From the NCBI GenBank assembly GCA_026214975.1, contig CM047806.1, positions 85,049,599 through 85,113,598 on the forward strand: DNA of 64,000 nucleotides, written 5' to 3'. Positions 36,305 to 46,715 of this stretch are shown one piece after another; position 1 is the stretch's first letter, and each line of letters begins with the position of its first letter. A program made the translations under genes and the position numbers. The notes under the pieces were generated by a model, which saw only the letters and a program-made list of their open reading frames with translations, was not told the origin of the DNA and did not search any database. The DNA comes from Gentiana macrophylla. Taxonomy: Eukaryota; Streptophyta; Magnoliopsida; Gentianales; Gentianaceae.

Positions 36305-37325
36305 TTGTCATAGTTGTCGCACAAGTTACTTGGTCTTCTTCTTTCACCATAGTAGTGTCAATATTTTCTTGCTCGGACTTCAACCCGAGAAAGATGCTTT
36401 GACATCCCATTCTGCTTCACTTTGGTCATCTCGGTATCTCAAGTGGCAAAGTGTTTCCTTCAACTTGTCTCTTCTTGAATCTACAATCTCTGCAAAATGT
36501 CCCTTTCGCCACAATTGAAGCAAGCATTTTGTTGCTTGTGAAAGCGCTTTGTCTCCTCCTTGAGGTCTATCATTACTTTTCTTATTATCATGCCTCTTCT
36601 CTTCACTCCCTCCTCTTGGTAACTCGCCCTTCATCCTTTTGTTGTTTTCCATCATATTGTCTTTTGAATCCCTTATTGTTATATCTATTTGATTTTCCTC
36701 TTGCTTGACTTGCATACAAAGGCTCTTCTTCCGATTTTATCACTACGCCCGCCATTTGCTTAGCCAATGACTCTGGTCCGCTAATAAATTTTCCACTCAT
36801 CAATAGTTGGTTGTGTGGCCCAACCTTGTATTGCCGTTAGAAACTTCGATACTCGGGTTTTAAGCCGTGTATCAATATTCTTCTCATCCGAGACTCACCA
36901 ATTTTGGACTCGGATCTAATTCGAAATCTCATAACACGTAGATTTTACCTTGGTGAAATAATCTCGATTGATAGATTTCCTGGTGAGCGACATCAACTCA
37001 TTCTCCAAGATTTGCAAAGCGTGAAATTTTCTTCCTCAAAACGACTCAGCCAACGTGTCCCATGCTTCCTCCGGCGTGGTGGCTTTCCGGATATGCTCAA
37101 TCATCTCATCTTCGATTGATGTCTTTATAGCAAACATGGCTTTCGCAGCCTTTCACCTTCCATTTACGCAAAGCCGTGGCATCCGTTGAAGCTGGCGGCG
37201 CTATGCTACCTCCGTGACATACTCCAACAAATCTTGGCTCTCTGTGTATGACACCATACACGATTGCCATGTGCTATAATTGTGATTATTTAATTTTTAA
37301 TATTACTCACCGAAAAATCCGCCAT
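36305..37325 (-). pseudogene. Gag pseudogene (Tork-like copia)
   Basis: ATG at 37325-37323 on the - strand opens MADFSVSNIKN with a stop soon after, then HNYSTWQSCMVSYTESQDLL. The block AMFAIKTSIEDEMIEHIRK...TPEEAWDTLAESF (37140-37030) is the UBN2 capsid core. IQGWATQPTIDEW and GPESLAKQMAGV follow (36830-36720). A Lys/Asp-rich part and a shifted zinc knuckle with KGHFAE lie near 36510. At least five frame breaks. Confidence 0.8.
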
Positions 37326-37545
37326 CGTGACTTAGTTTTGTTGTAATCACAAACACTAAGTAAGCTAGGTCCTGCATCAAAGCAACTCCTCCACAAATCC
37401 CGGATCACAAGACGAACAAGAATCGTTGAGTGATTCTTCTCAAACGGTGAATAATATCCTCTCGACCTTTTACTCCGGCAGAGTGACGACGTCGTTGGTC
37501 CCCGACCAAATATCACCACCACAAAAAACTACGCCCGATCGACAA

Positions 37546-37558
37546 GGCTCGCTACCAC
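37546..37558 (-). promoter_or_regulatory. Primer binding site of the Tork-like copia, altered
   Basis: The - strand reads GTGGTAGCGAGCC where GTGGTATCAGAGCC is expected after the 5' LTR; the ATCAG part is changed to AGCG, giving a one-base shortening. Confidence 0.6.
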
Positions 37559-37559
37559 T

Positions 37560-37950
37560 TGTTGTGTTGTACGCTGTAGGTCCAAACACTTGAATATGAA
37601 CTTGATATTTTATTGATACACAAAATATACAACAAATGGGACACTTGAAAAATACAAGAAGAGAGCAACTAGAAAGTGTTTGATGTGGGAGACTCACTTC
37701 ACAACTTGTGTGTGTTGTGTTGTGTTGTTGGCCTAAGTTACAACTCCTATTCATAGAAAGGTAAGAATATCCTAGAAAAAGTGGTAGATCCTTCTAGAGA
37801 ATATGCACACTAGATCTTTCTAGGCAAAGTGTGCATTAGATATTTATCTAAGTATTTTTTAGAATTCTAGACTATTCTCTAAGGAAATAATTTCTAGATT
37901 TTTCCCATGTACTAGTTGTAGAATAATCTAGAAGTCATTGCCTTCTAACA
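37560..37950 (-). repeat. 5' LTR of the Tork-like copia
   Basis: 391 bases, almost the same as 32789-33180. The promoter box here is TATGAATA on the - strand (37748-37755) instead of TATAAATA. Confidence 0.9.
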
Positions 37951-38776
37951 CTTAATACCTAGTGGCGTTTGGAAAACGTCACTAAAACTTTAGACAAGTA
38001 ATGCAGCAGATAATAAACGGATCCAGGTGCACTGCCAGGGAGATATAATGCTGCTTGAAAACTTATAGTGATAATTAAATCAAACGTTGCAGGAACCTTT
38101 TGCCAAACATGTTGATAAACAGACTGTTAGTTAATTCCCAAATTAATTACACAAAATATTGAAGGGGATTAAGTCCAGATTACTTGTAACCATAAATAGA
38201 GACCAAAAAGACTCAAATTAAGTTCTGATTACAAACTGGAGCAAATCAACAGAATTTCAGAAAATCAGATTGCCAAGGTTCAAATGAACTGCAAGAAATT
38301 TATATTACAAGAAGATCAAGTCCAGTCTATGAAACAATACAGCAGTTCAATACAGTAAATGCATATACAGCAGCTCAAGTGATCAAGAATAGGCTGAACT
38401 TTCAGCTACCCTTCAGAAGTGATAATCAGAATCAGAGATTTTGATTATCAAAGCTGAGGGTCTGTCTGAAAACAACAGGTTCAGCAGATCAGCAAGAAAG
38501 CTTGTTCTAGTCTATTACACTTTGTTTCAGCAAGAGTAAACAGCAGCAAGTTCAGAACTTAGGATACACAAGATCACCAATAACAGACTTCACAAGGACA
38601 AATATTGCAGGCAGCACATCAACAAATAATGCAGCAAGTTTTAGCAAGATAATCACACCAAAGGGCAGAAATCCGATAATATTATCACTAGGACAAGTTC
38701 CTGAATTTCCCAACAAATATAGGAGATGACACACGGGTACAAACTTTGATTCAGACACAGCCTTGCACAAATCTCT

Positions 38777-39926
38777 GTGATCTGTGTACGGCTGTGTCTG
38801 AATCAAAGTTTTTACCCGTGTGTTTCATCTCCTATAATTGTTGGGAAATTCAGGAACTTGTCCTAGTGATAAGATTACTGGATTTCTGCCCCTTGGTAGT
38901 GATTAATCTTGCTGAAACTTGCTGCATTATTTGCTGATGTGCTGCCTGCAATATCTGTCCTTGTGAAGTCTGTTACTGGTGATCATGTGTATCCTAGGTT
39001 CTGAGCTTGCTGCTGTTTTCTCTTGCTGAAACAAAGTGTAATAGACTAGAACAACATTTCTTGCTGATCTGTTGAACCTATTGTTTTCAGACAGACCCTC
39101 AACTTTGATAATCGAAATCTCTGATTCTGATTATCACTTTTGAAAGGTAGCTGAAAGTTCAGCCTATTCTTGATCACTTGAGCTTCTGTTTATGCATTTA
39201 CTGTATTGAACTGATGTATTGTTTCATAGACTGAACTTGATCTTCTTGTAATATAAATTGCTTGCAGTTCATTTTTACCTTGGCAATCTGATTTTCTGAA
39301 ATTCTGTTGATTTTCTCCAGTTTGTAATCGAGACTTAATTTGAGTCTTTTTGTTCTCTCTTTATGGTTACAAGTAATCTGGACTTAATCCCCATCAATAT
39401 TTTGTGTAATTAATTTGGGAATTAACTAACAGTCTGTTTATCAACATGTTTGATAAAAGGTTCCTGCAACGTTTGGTTTAATTATCGCTATAAGTTTTCA
39501 AGCAGGATTATATCTCCCTGGCATTGTACCTAGCTAGATCCGTTTATTATCTGTTGCATTACTTGTCTAAAGTTATAGTGACGTTTTCCAAACGCCACTA
39601 AGTAATAAGTTAAATCAGCTTCGCCTGCAATTTGTTTTGGACATCCTTGATATATCAACAGGCTATATTTCATGGCTTAGTTAAAACTTTGTATAACTTG
39701 TTTGATCAACTTTATTTTACTTGCAACCGTGACATATTACTTTGATCACACATCTCCTATCACTTTTGATCATTTAGGCAACATAACACAAGCGAATAAT
39801 TAATTAAGTTATCTTTCGCAACTTGTTAATTAGTACTTGTGTTGTTAATCAAAAAGAGTTTAAAAATACGTTAACACTCTATTCACCCCTCTCTAGAGTG
39901 TTTATTGCACCCATATTGATCCAACA
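38777..39926 (+). repeat. Right arm of the double-LTR palindrome
   Basis: LTR sequence in + orientation, ending in CTCTAGAGTGTTTATTGCAC...GATCCAACA. The end resembles the LTR end at 49470-49545, so it is a related family. Short open frames that straddle the centre on both strands share a peptide (AVSESKF) only because the sequence is palindromic. Confidence 0.85.
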
Positions 39927-39931
39927 TTGTC

Positions 39932-40131
39932 CACTTAGACTTGGGTGTCTCTGCCAAACAACCTATAGCTCCTGATGTCACTTGTGTCATTATCTTGATT
40001 GGGCCATCATTAATGACATGCAACATTTCTTCATGTGTGGGTGAAAGATGTGATGACATACGAATCTTATATTCTTCAAAATTATTTACACTAAAAATAT
40101 GAATCTTAGACATGTAATTTTGTGACTCCAT
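39932..40131 (-). pseudogene. Gag N-terminus of Sire-II
   Basis: ATG at 40131 on the - strand, 98 bases after the primer site. Begins MESQNYMSKIHIFSVNNFEE and continues HLSPTHEEMLHVINDGPIKI and KSKW, the normal Sirevirus gag opening. Interrupted at the TTGTC target site; it continues at 32466. This part has no stop. Confidence 0.85.
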
Positions 40132-40228
40132 GAATGCAGATTTTGAAAAGCTTTGAAAAAGTTTGAAAAATACCGATCTCCTTGTTACTAGAAATCATAT
40201 CTGAACAAGTTCTGATACAAAGAACTTT

Positions 40229-40240
40229 GCTCTGATACCA
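40229..40240 (-). promoter_or_regulatory. Primer binding site of Sire-II
   Basis: Perfect TGGTATCAGAGC on the - strand, two bases after the LTR end GGGAACAACA. Confidence 0.9.
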
Positions 40241-41099
40241 ATTGTTGTTCCCCAGAGAATGGCCGATCAAGGGTCAGAGGTGGGTGAATGACCTGGATCA
40301 CAAGTTTAAAACTTTTTTCTTGTAATAAGTTATGCATCAGAATTATCCCTTCTAATTTTCGTTTTTTAAAGTAATTATGCACATACACAAACAATTATGT
40401 ATACAGAAAGTAAAGGCAGAAAATAAATGTGTAAAGTAAATAACACAAAGATTTGAAGAGGTTCAAGGTGGTGTTATCCCCTAATCCTCTCTTCACCTGT
40501 GATAATTGGAGGAATTCACTATTGTTTGATACACCAATACAATAGAGCAAAAGTCCTTCACAAAAAATGCTTCACTGTCTTGAGTGACCTCTCATTGGCT
40601 ATACACAATTGCTTCAATAGCTCCACTCCACACATTTTTCCTTCAGATGAACCCTTCAACGGCTATCACACACTTCAAAATTCATTGATTGAAAGGTGTG
40701 CTTCAATAGCTTCAGTCCTTGGAAGCAACAAATGCTCTTTCACTGATTGGGAATATCCATATGAGATAAGGAGGTGTGAATCAATGATTCACAAAGTCCA
40801 AGTTCAGACTTGATATGTTGTTAAAGTCCTTAGGATTTTTAAAACTTGGTTTCTGGATATAGATACGTAGATTAAGAATAGAAGGCTTTTTGATAACGTT
40901 TTAGCACTTAGAAAATTTGTGTTCTTGTTGTTTGTTCTTCTGAGATAGCCTCCTATTTAAAGCCTTCATTCTTTGAGTTTTTGAAATTTATGTCCGTTGT
41001 CTATTTGATATGGAGGAATTATTTCCTTGATTTTTTCCTGATTTATTTCTCCGAGATTTACGTGATCCTTGATTTTGACTTTATTTTCCCATTTTATTG

Positions 41100-41262
41100 T
41101 GATAAAATCCGGTCAATGTATTTCGTATCTCATTCACAAAACATAGTTACAACATTTATAGTCAATCTCAGGGCTTCCGTATTTATCCATAATTACCAAT
41201 CTACCCTCGCTACTTAAATATTAAATATAACATAATAATAATAATAATAATAATCCGTAATA
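41100..41262 (-). repeat. 3' LTR of the gag-less copia
   Basis: Matches 45174-45333 apart from the length of an internal (AAT)n run and few substitutions. Flanked on the right by the polypurine tract (41263-41275). Confidence 0.85.
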
Positions 41263-41357
41263 CCCCCCTCAAGTGGGAGCGTGAAGATCGCGAACGCCCA
41301 ACTTGGCATAATAAGAACTCGAATCGCCGCCACCCAATGCCTTCGTAAAAATATCCG

Positions 41358-44300
41358 CTAACCGATGCCGCGTAGTACATACGACGGCAAAATCAAACCA
41401 TCCGTGATCGCATCCCGCACGAAGTGACAATCCGCCTCGATATGCTTCGTGCGTTCATGAAAAACCGGGTTCTGTGCGATATATAAAGCCGATTGGCTGT
41501 CACAAAAGAGTCGTATCCCTGGGGGATGACGAATACCAAGATCAGCAAGTAACTGTTTCAACCATTTCAACTCACATGTAATAGAGGCCATCGATCGATA
41601 TTCCGCCTCACCGAAGAACGGATACCGTGGTTTGTTTCTTGGACTTCCAAGAGATCGGGAAAGACCAAGGAAGACAAACCAACCACTCAATGAACGTCGA
41701 GTAAGTGGGCAAGCCGCCCAAATCGAGTCGCACCAACCTTCAAGAAGAAGCGAGCTATCCGACGCGCAAAGAAAATTCCTTGACCCGGATGCTTCTTCAA
41801 ATATCGGACGAGACGCAGGCGCATCCCAATGGTCAACACGGGAGCCTGCATGAACCGAGATAACACATGCAAGGAATAAGCGGATCGGGACGGGTAACCC
41901 GAGATATATAAGCCGTCCAATCAACCGACGATATGGCCCCGGATCACTCAACAACTCGCCCGTGGCAAGTGCCAACTTGTGATTCTGTTCAATCGGGAAA
42001 TCAGCTGGCTTGCTTCCAAGTAAACCGACCTTCATGAATAATATCGGCGCGACTTCGCTGATTCAAGAAAATTCCGCCCCTGTTCGCGCCACCTCAATCC
42101 CAAGAAAATATTTCAACACACCAAGGTCCTTCATTTTAAAACATTTCCCAAGTAGTCTTTAAAAATCCGCATCGCAACCTTATCGTTCCCGGCGACAATC
42201 ATATCATCGACGTAAATAAGGACATAAAGCTGAATATTACCACGATGCAAAGTAAACAATGAATAATCAGAGTATGACTGACGGAAACCATACTCACGCA
42301 GCGCATTTAAGCTTTGCAAACCAAAGATCTCGGGCTTGTTTCAACCCGCATAACGACTTACGATCCGGCGGACTAAGTTCGAACCGTTCTTCTCAAAACC
42401 CGGGGGGATCTTCATGTAAATCTCCTCCTCCAAATCTCCATGCAAAAATGCATTGTGCACGTCCATTTGGTGAATATCCCAACCTTTCACTGCAGCAACA
42501 CTAAGAAAAGTGCGAACAAGAACCATTTTCGCCACAAAGCAAACGTCTTCGTGTAATCAATACCTCTTCTTGATGGTGGCCAACGCCACTAACCGGCTTT
42601 TAACGCCGCAAAGTCCCGCTTCGTCATATTTTTCTGTATAAACCCATTTACTCCCCAATGCCTTTTTCCCGGGAGGAAAGGGCTGCAACTCCCAAGTACT
42701 CTGGTCTTCTAGGGCCTGAATTTCTTCAGCCATGGCCTTACGCCAACCTTCATGTTTAACCGCCTCCTTAAAAGATTTAGGAGGGTTCCCAACTGTGATA
42801 GCTGCGAGGAACCTACGATGCTTATCAGAGAACATATCGTAATTTACATAATGGATAAGAGGATGCAGAGTACCTGAGGATGCCGAGGGAGTGGAAGAGC
42901 GTACGTAATCCTGAAATCGAGAATTCGGTATCTTCTGACGTCTACCTCGGCCTAACTCTTCCGCAACGTCACCTGGTTGTCGAGGTTGTGGTGAGGATGC
43001 AATATCATGTGCCGAATTGGCAGTATCATCATGCCCTGTATCATCATGCCCTTGCATCCCCCCCTCAACCCGAGGATCTGGCAATGGTGGATCCCCGGGA
43101 AGAGAAGGAGAAGCGTCGAACCGCGTATCTACTATGTCAACATCCTCAAAAACTGGATAAGGGGGAGGGGGAGACACGCTACCTCCAGTCTGGTGAGAAA
43201 AAGGAAAAACGTACTCATAAAATTTTACGTCTCGAGATACAAAATTTCCTCCGAATCAAGGTCGATAAGGTCCACCCTTCTTCCCAAAAAGGATACCCTA
43301 AGAACACACACTTACGATCATTTGGGGTGGCAAATTTATGTGAGGGACGATGGTCGTGGGCATAACACAAACACCCCAAAATTCTAAGCATCGATAAATC
43401 CGGTTTTTATGAAATAGAGACTCGTGACGGCGTTTTATAGTTCAAAATACTCGACGGGTTCGGTTTATTATATAGGCAAATGCCATAACACACTCTCCCC
43501 TAACTTAAGGGGTAAATGACCATCAAAACCTAAGCATGCGTGCAACATTTAGGATGTGTTGATGCTTACGTTCTACCCTTCCATTCTCACTGCGGAGTAC
43601 CAACGCAAGAAGTTTCAAAATGATCCTTCATTTGAAAAATACGGAAGTAAAGGCTTAAACTCACCCCATTATCACTGCGAACTCGTTTAATCGTGACTCG
43701 AATCGACGAGAAATCAAAGCGACAAAGTCCAAAAAACAATTTCAACCTCCATTTTATTTAACAACAAATAAATCCACACCGAACGAGAGAAGTCATCAAC
43801 AATGGTTAAAAATACGTAGCACCACACGTCGAGGGAACACTATAGGGACCCCACAAATCACAATGTATCAACTCAAATATACGATGGCTTTATTGTCACT
43901 AAGAGGAAAAGGGTCACGAGTCCTGTTTTTGCCCGAAAGCAAATATCACATCCATCTTTATTTAAATTTTTAGAAATAGAAATATTAAGAACTCCGCGAA
44001 GGACATTTTTCGATGGGTGTCCAAACGCCGGTGCCACAAATCCGCTAGATTTGCGCACCATCAATGGCCAAAACCCGAGTCTCTGGAACTCCCACAAACC
44101 AAAAAAGTCCATCCACACGCCACGCAGCCCAATCTGGCCCCCGTCATCCGGTCTTGCATAATACATAAACGATTGGTGAGTCGTGCATCACACAATTATG
44201 ATCATCCAAAAATTTGGATGCCGAAACCAAGTTACAATTTAATTCTGGGACATATAAAACATTTAAAAGTCGTAAATTCCCCGACAAAATAACCGTTCCC

Positions 44301-44812
44301 GAATGAGTCGCAAACGAGGAACGTCCATCCGGTAACCCAACCAAACAATGCTCAATCGGTCGTAGTTGTACAAATAAAGTGCAGTCACCCGACACATGGT
44401 GAGTTGCCCCGGTGTCAATAATCCACGAGTGTTTGCTAGTCATACGATCCATCGATTTAGAGACATTTAAGAGATCTAAAATTCCCTGCCATTGGGCCGA
44501 GCTAAGGTTGGAGAGCCCAGCTTGCTCCAATGATGAAGGGAGATCCGAGCTGACTGCGAGCTGAGTCGAGCCACGCGGCTCACCTTTATTTCCATGTGCC
44601 TTTGCAGCATTGACCGGAGTCACCTTGACCCCACAAATTGCTGCCGTTCGTCCTCCTCCATGAGAACCGGAGCAAATTTCCATGATACGCTCTCGGCTAG
44701 CTCCGTTCGCGATCCGGAAAGGTAGTCGGTCGCCGTCGCCCATGGTCACCGTCGTCCCTGGGTTCGTGTCTACCTGAGGTCGGAAGTGCAGCTTTCCATC
44801 TATGTCCGGCAT
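41358..44812 (-). pseudogene. Pol pseudogene (gag-less copia): protease, integrase, RT, RNase H
   Basis: Longest open parts: 44812-44144 with the intact active site SWIIDTGATHHVSGD and LLNVLYVPELNCNLVSASKF; 43177-42557, the Pro/Asp-rich linker and RT start (EGWRKAMAEEIQALEDQSTW, ALGSKWVY); 42535-42341 ([20 protein letters not shown]); 42319-42131 with the catalytic YVDDM box; 42035-41358, 225 codons of RNase H with AEYRSMASITCELKWLKQLL and HERTKHIEADCHFVRD. The integrase part (44143-43200) is fragmented (RTHKRVE-type wording near 43600 only in pieces). Better kept than most copies here. Confidence 0.85.
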
Positions 44813-44905
44813 CGGCAGACCACCGGATCATCCACGCAAGGTATCTACTTGCGTCAAGCTCTGAAAAGGCTGATCGAGCTCATGTATTTCTTCAATTGCT
44901 GCCAT
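44813..44905 (-). pseudogene. Residual gag start of the gag-less copia
   Basis: ATG at 44905 on the - strand: MAAIEEIHELDQPFQSL, then TQVDTLRG and a stop. The zinc knuckle and capsid core do not appear before the protease part begins. Confidence 0.55.
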
Positions 44906-45160
44906 CGTCGACGTTGCTCCAAGCTTGAAGACGAGGGATTTTTTTTTTTTTTTTCTTCTTCTTGATCGAACAGAGAGAGATTCAAAAGTTTGGATTAGTC
45001 AATTAATCCTCAACACCAATTCGAAGGGATTTTTTTTTTCTTTCTGTTTTGCAATCCCTTAGGTAAAGAACACACTTCCCGTCAATGCTGTCAGCTGCAA
45101 TTTCCGACCGAGTTCTTTGGTGCAGAAAGTTTTTTTTTTTTCGGTTAGGTAAGGGAACCT

Positions 45161-45173
45161 GTCTCTGATACCA
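45161..45173 (-). promoter_or_regulatory. Primer binding site of the gag-less copia
   Basis: TGGTATCAGAGAC on the - strand directly after the LTR end TTTTATCA; eleven bases match the initiator Met-tRNA site. Confidence 0.85.
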
Positions 45174-45333
45174 TGATAAAATCCGGTCAATGTATTTCGT
45201 ATCTCATTCACAAAACATAGTTACAACATTTATAGTCAATCTCAGGGATTCCGTATTTATCCATAATTACCAATCTACCCTCGCTACTTAAATATTAAAT
45301 ATAACATAAAAATAATAATAATAATCCGTAATA
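45174..45333 (-). repeat. 5' LTR of the gag-less copia
   Basis: About 160 bases, pair of 41100-41262, carrying an (AAT)n microsatellite. Confidence 0.85.
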
Positions 45334-45871
45334 TATTGCATAATATCCGTCCTTAATTATCTCTACATTTAATTCCTTGATTGATTCTTATTCCATCACA
45401 TGCGTAGTTCTAGAAGCGTTCTTCAGTCAGCTTACTTATATTTACTTAGCTGACTTCCTCTTTGTTGATAATCACTCTGCTGATTCTTCTGAGCTGGTTT
45501 TACTTAGCAGATTTGATTTGCATTTCTCTGGCCCTTATTTTATGTGAAGACAGAGTACACCACTTTATAAAGAACATCACTTAGCTGATTACTTGGGTTT
45601 ACCCAAGGTCGTCAAAAACTTCCTTGGTTGTAAACCAGTCCATAGGTCTTATTCAATGAGAGTCTGGATCCTTAGTCTTCTTACTCGGCTGATATTCATG
45701 TCTTCACTTCATTGAGCTGACCTACCAGACTACAATTACATTTCTTAGGCTAAAAAACCTATACAAGGTCAGACTTCTAGTTAGCCTATACATAATTCAG
45801 TCTATACTTATTTCAGGCTTTCTGTAACAGCTAGTCAGGTCATCATCAAAACTTATAAAATGTTCCTAACA

Positions 45872-46706
45872 GCATGACCATTTCTCGAGGCATTATTGAG
45901 AAAGATTGCAGCTTTGACTACTATTATGGCTCAAGAATCCACATGCAAAATCAAAGCTTTAACTATGAATATTTGAAGGTTGCAGCCATTTAATTACAAA
46001 ATCGGCAAGGCAATCCTCTCTGTTTATGCACATGCCTCATTTCGTTGAATAACTACCCGAAATGCAATGGTAAATTGGCGTTGACCCTCTTCTTTTGTTT
46101 AGGTTCTTGGTTAGACTGAGGGATTAACCCCATGAGGTCTTATTGTGGGTCATGTGCTAAGTGTTTTTACCCTATGATGCATGTTTTGCCTGATTCAGTG
46201 ATGGTTTAATTATAATCACTCTCTGAATCCCGTTGGTATAAATCATTTGTTTATAACCTAGTGTGCTTTTACTTTGGTTTGAACAATTGGTTTACGGTCC
46301 ATACATCTTCGACATTATGAGTTCCAAATCAATTATCAATATGATAAAAGTGGCTTTACCTAGGTCAAAGGTTGAATGACATGTTTATTTCCCTTGTATT
46401 AAGCATGACGGAACCAACAGGGAATCACATGTTCATCCACCCACAAATTTTCAAAAGGTTTCCATTTATATTTTGTCACATGTTAAACGTGCCTCAGATT
46501 TTTAGGAATTTGAATTCAAAAGTAAATTTAGGTTTCTCTACCCTCTAAAATCATATATTTCAACTTTTCAAAAGTCTTTCTCTGTTTGTTTTTTAAAAAG
46601 TCTAAAAGTGGGGGTTCAAGTGTGATCATATCGATCAAACACCGATTGATATTGAAGACAAAGTCTATTGAAGGTGGTTTTTTGTTCAATAGCTTAGTGT
46701 TCATCA
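45872..46706. other. Unassigned sequence right of Sire-II
   Basis: No reading frame over 60 codons with recognisable content. A purine-rich stretch AAAAAGTCTAAAAGTGGGGG near 46596-46615 could be a polypurine tract, which would put an LTR start shortly after it, but I cannot confirm this. Probably decayed retrotransposon sequence. Confidence 0.4.
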
Positions 46707-46715
46707 TCAGTGTGG

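Larger units (their letters stand above)
32789..37950 (-). mobile_element. Ty1/copia element, Tork-like, nested in the palindrome
   Basis: LTR pair 32789-33180 and 37560-37950, about 97% alike by eye, both TGTTGTG...CTAACA, with CTTAA TSDs. On the - strand the order is 5' LTR (right), primer site, gag, protease, integrase, RT, RNase H, polypurine tract GAGGGGGAG (33181-33189), 3' LTR (left). Coding frames are badly fragmented despite the similar LTRs. The lineage is judged from gag and pol wording. Confidence 0.85.
32467..38776 (-). repeat. Left arm of the double-LTR palindrome, split by a copia
   Basis: 32467-32788 and 37956-38776 together are the reverse complement of 38777-39926, with scattered differences. 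CTTAA is duplicated at 32784-32788 and 37951-37955 around the copia. Confidence 0.85.
32467..39926. mobile_element. Palindromic LTR-LTR insertion (LTR ends outward), carrying a nested copia
   Basis: Two inverted copies of a Sirevirus-type LTR joined head to head. Both outer ends are LTR 3' ends (…GATCCAACA in each direction), and TTGTC flanks both sides (32462-32466 and 39927-39931). With the nested copia removed the palindrome is about 2.3 kb with arms near 1.15 kb and hardly any spacer; the centre is near 38776. No internal region, primer site or polypurine tract is present between the arms. Omitting the insertion and one TTGTC leaves the Sire-II gag frame open across the site. Confidence 0.85.
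41100..45333 (-). mobile_element. Ty1/copia element without most of gag, inside the Sire-II LTR
   Basis: LTR pair of ~160 bases (41100-41262 and 45174-45333), TATTG on both sides (41095-41099 and 45334-45338), primer site at the right and polypurine tract TTGAGGGGGG at the left. On the - strand a short gag start is followed almost at once by the protease region, so gag has been deleted. Pol domains follow in copia order. LTR ends are TATTACGG...TTTATCA, not TG...CA. Confidence 0.85.
6991..45871 (-). mobile_element. Sirevirus-type Ty1/copia element 'Sire-II', expanded by nested insertions
   Basis: Read on the - strand the parts appear in the expected order: 5' LTR (45871 to 40243), initiator-Met primer site, gag, protease/integrase/RT/RNase H, a long ORF2, polypurine tract, 3' LTR (8242 to 6991). 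Each interruption is another transposable element, three of them with exact 5-bp TSDs. Continuity is supported at two junctions where the reading frame resumes once the insertion and one TSD copy are left out (gag at 32466/39932 and ORF2 at 15567/25036). Part of ORF2 next to the pol-less Sirevirus has been deleted. Confidence 0.8.
40243..45871 (-). repeat. 5' LTR of Sire-II, split by a copia insertion
   Basis: Outer ends TGTTGTTCCCC (left, + strand) and TGTTAGGAAC (right, - strand). The two parts, 40243-41094 and 45339-45871 plus the TATTG site, align with 6991-8242. Confidence 0.85.

Noticed and set aside
38552..38937. Two overlapping open frames on opposite strands sharing the peptide AVSESKF
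   Set aside because: They are the two strands of the palindrome centre; the shared peptide follows from the inverted repeat and there is no other sign of a gene.
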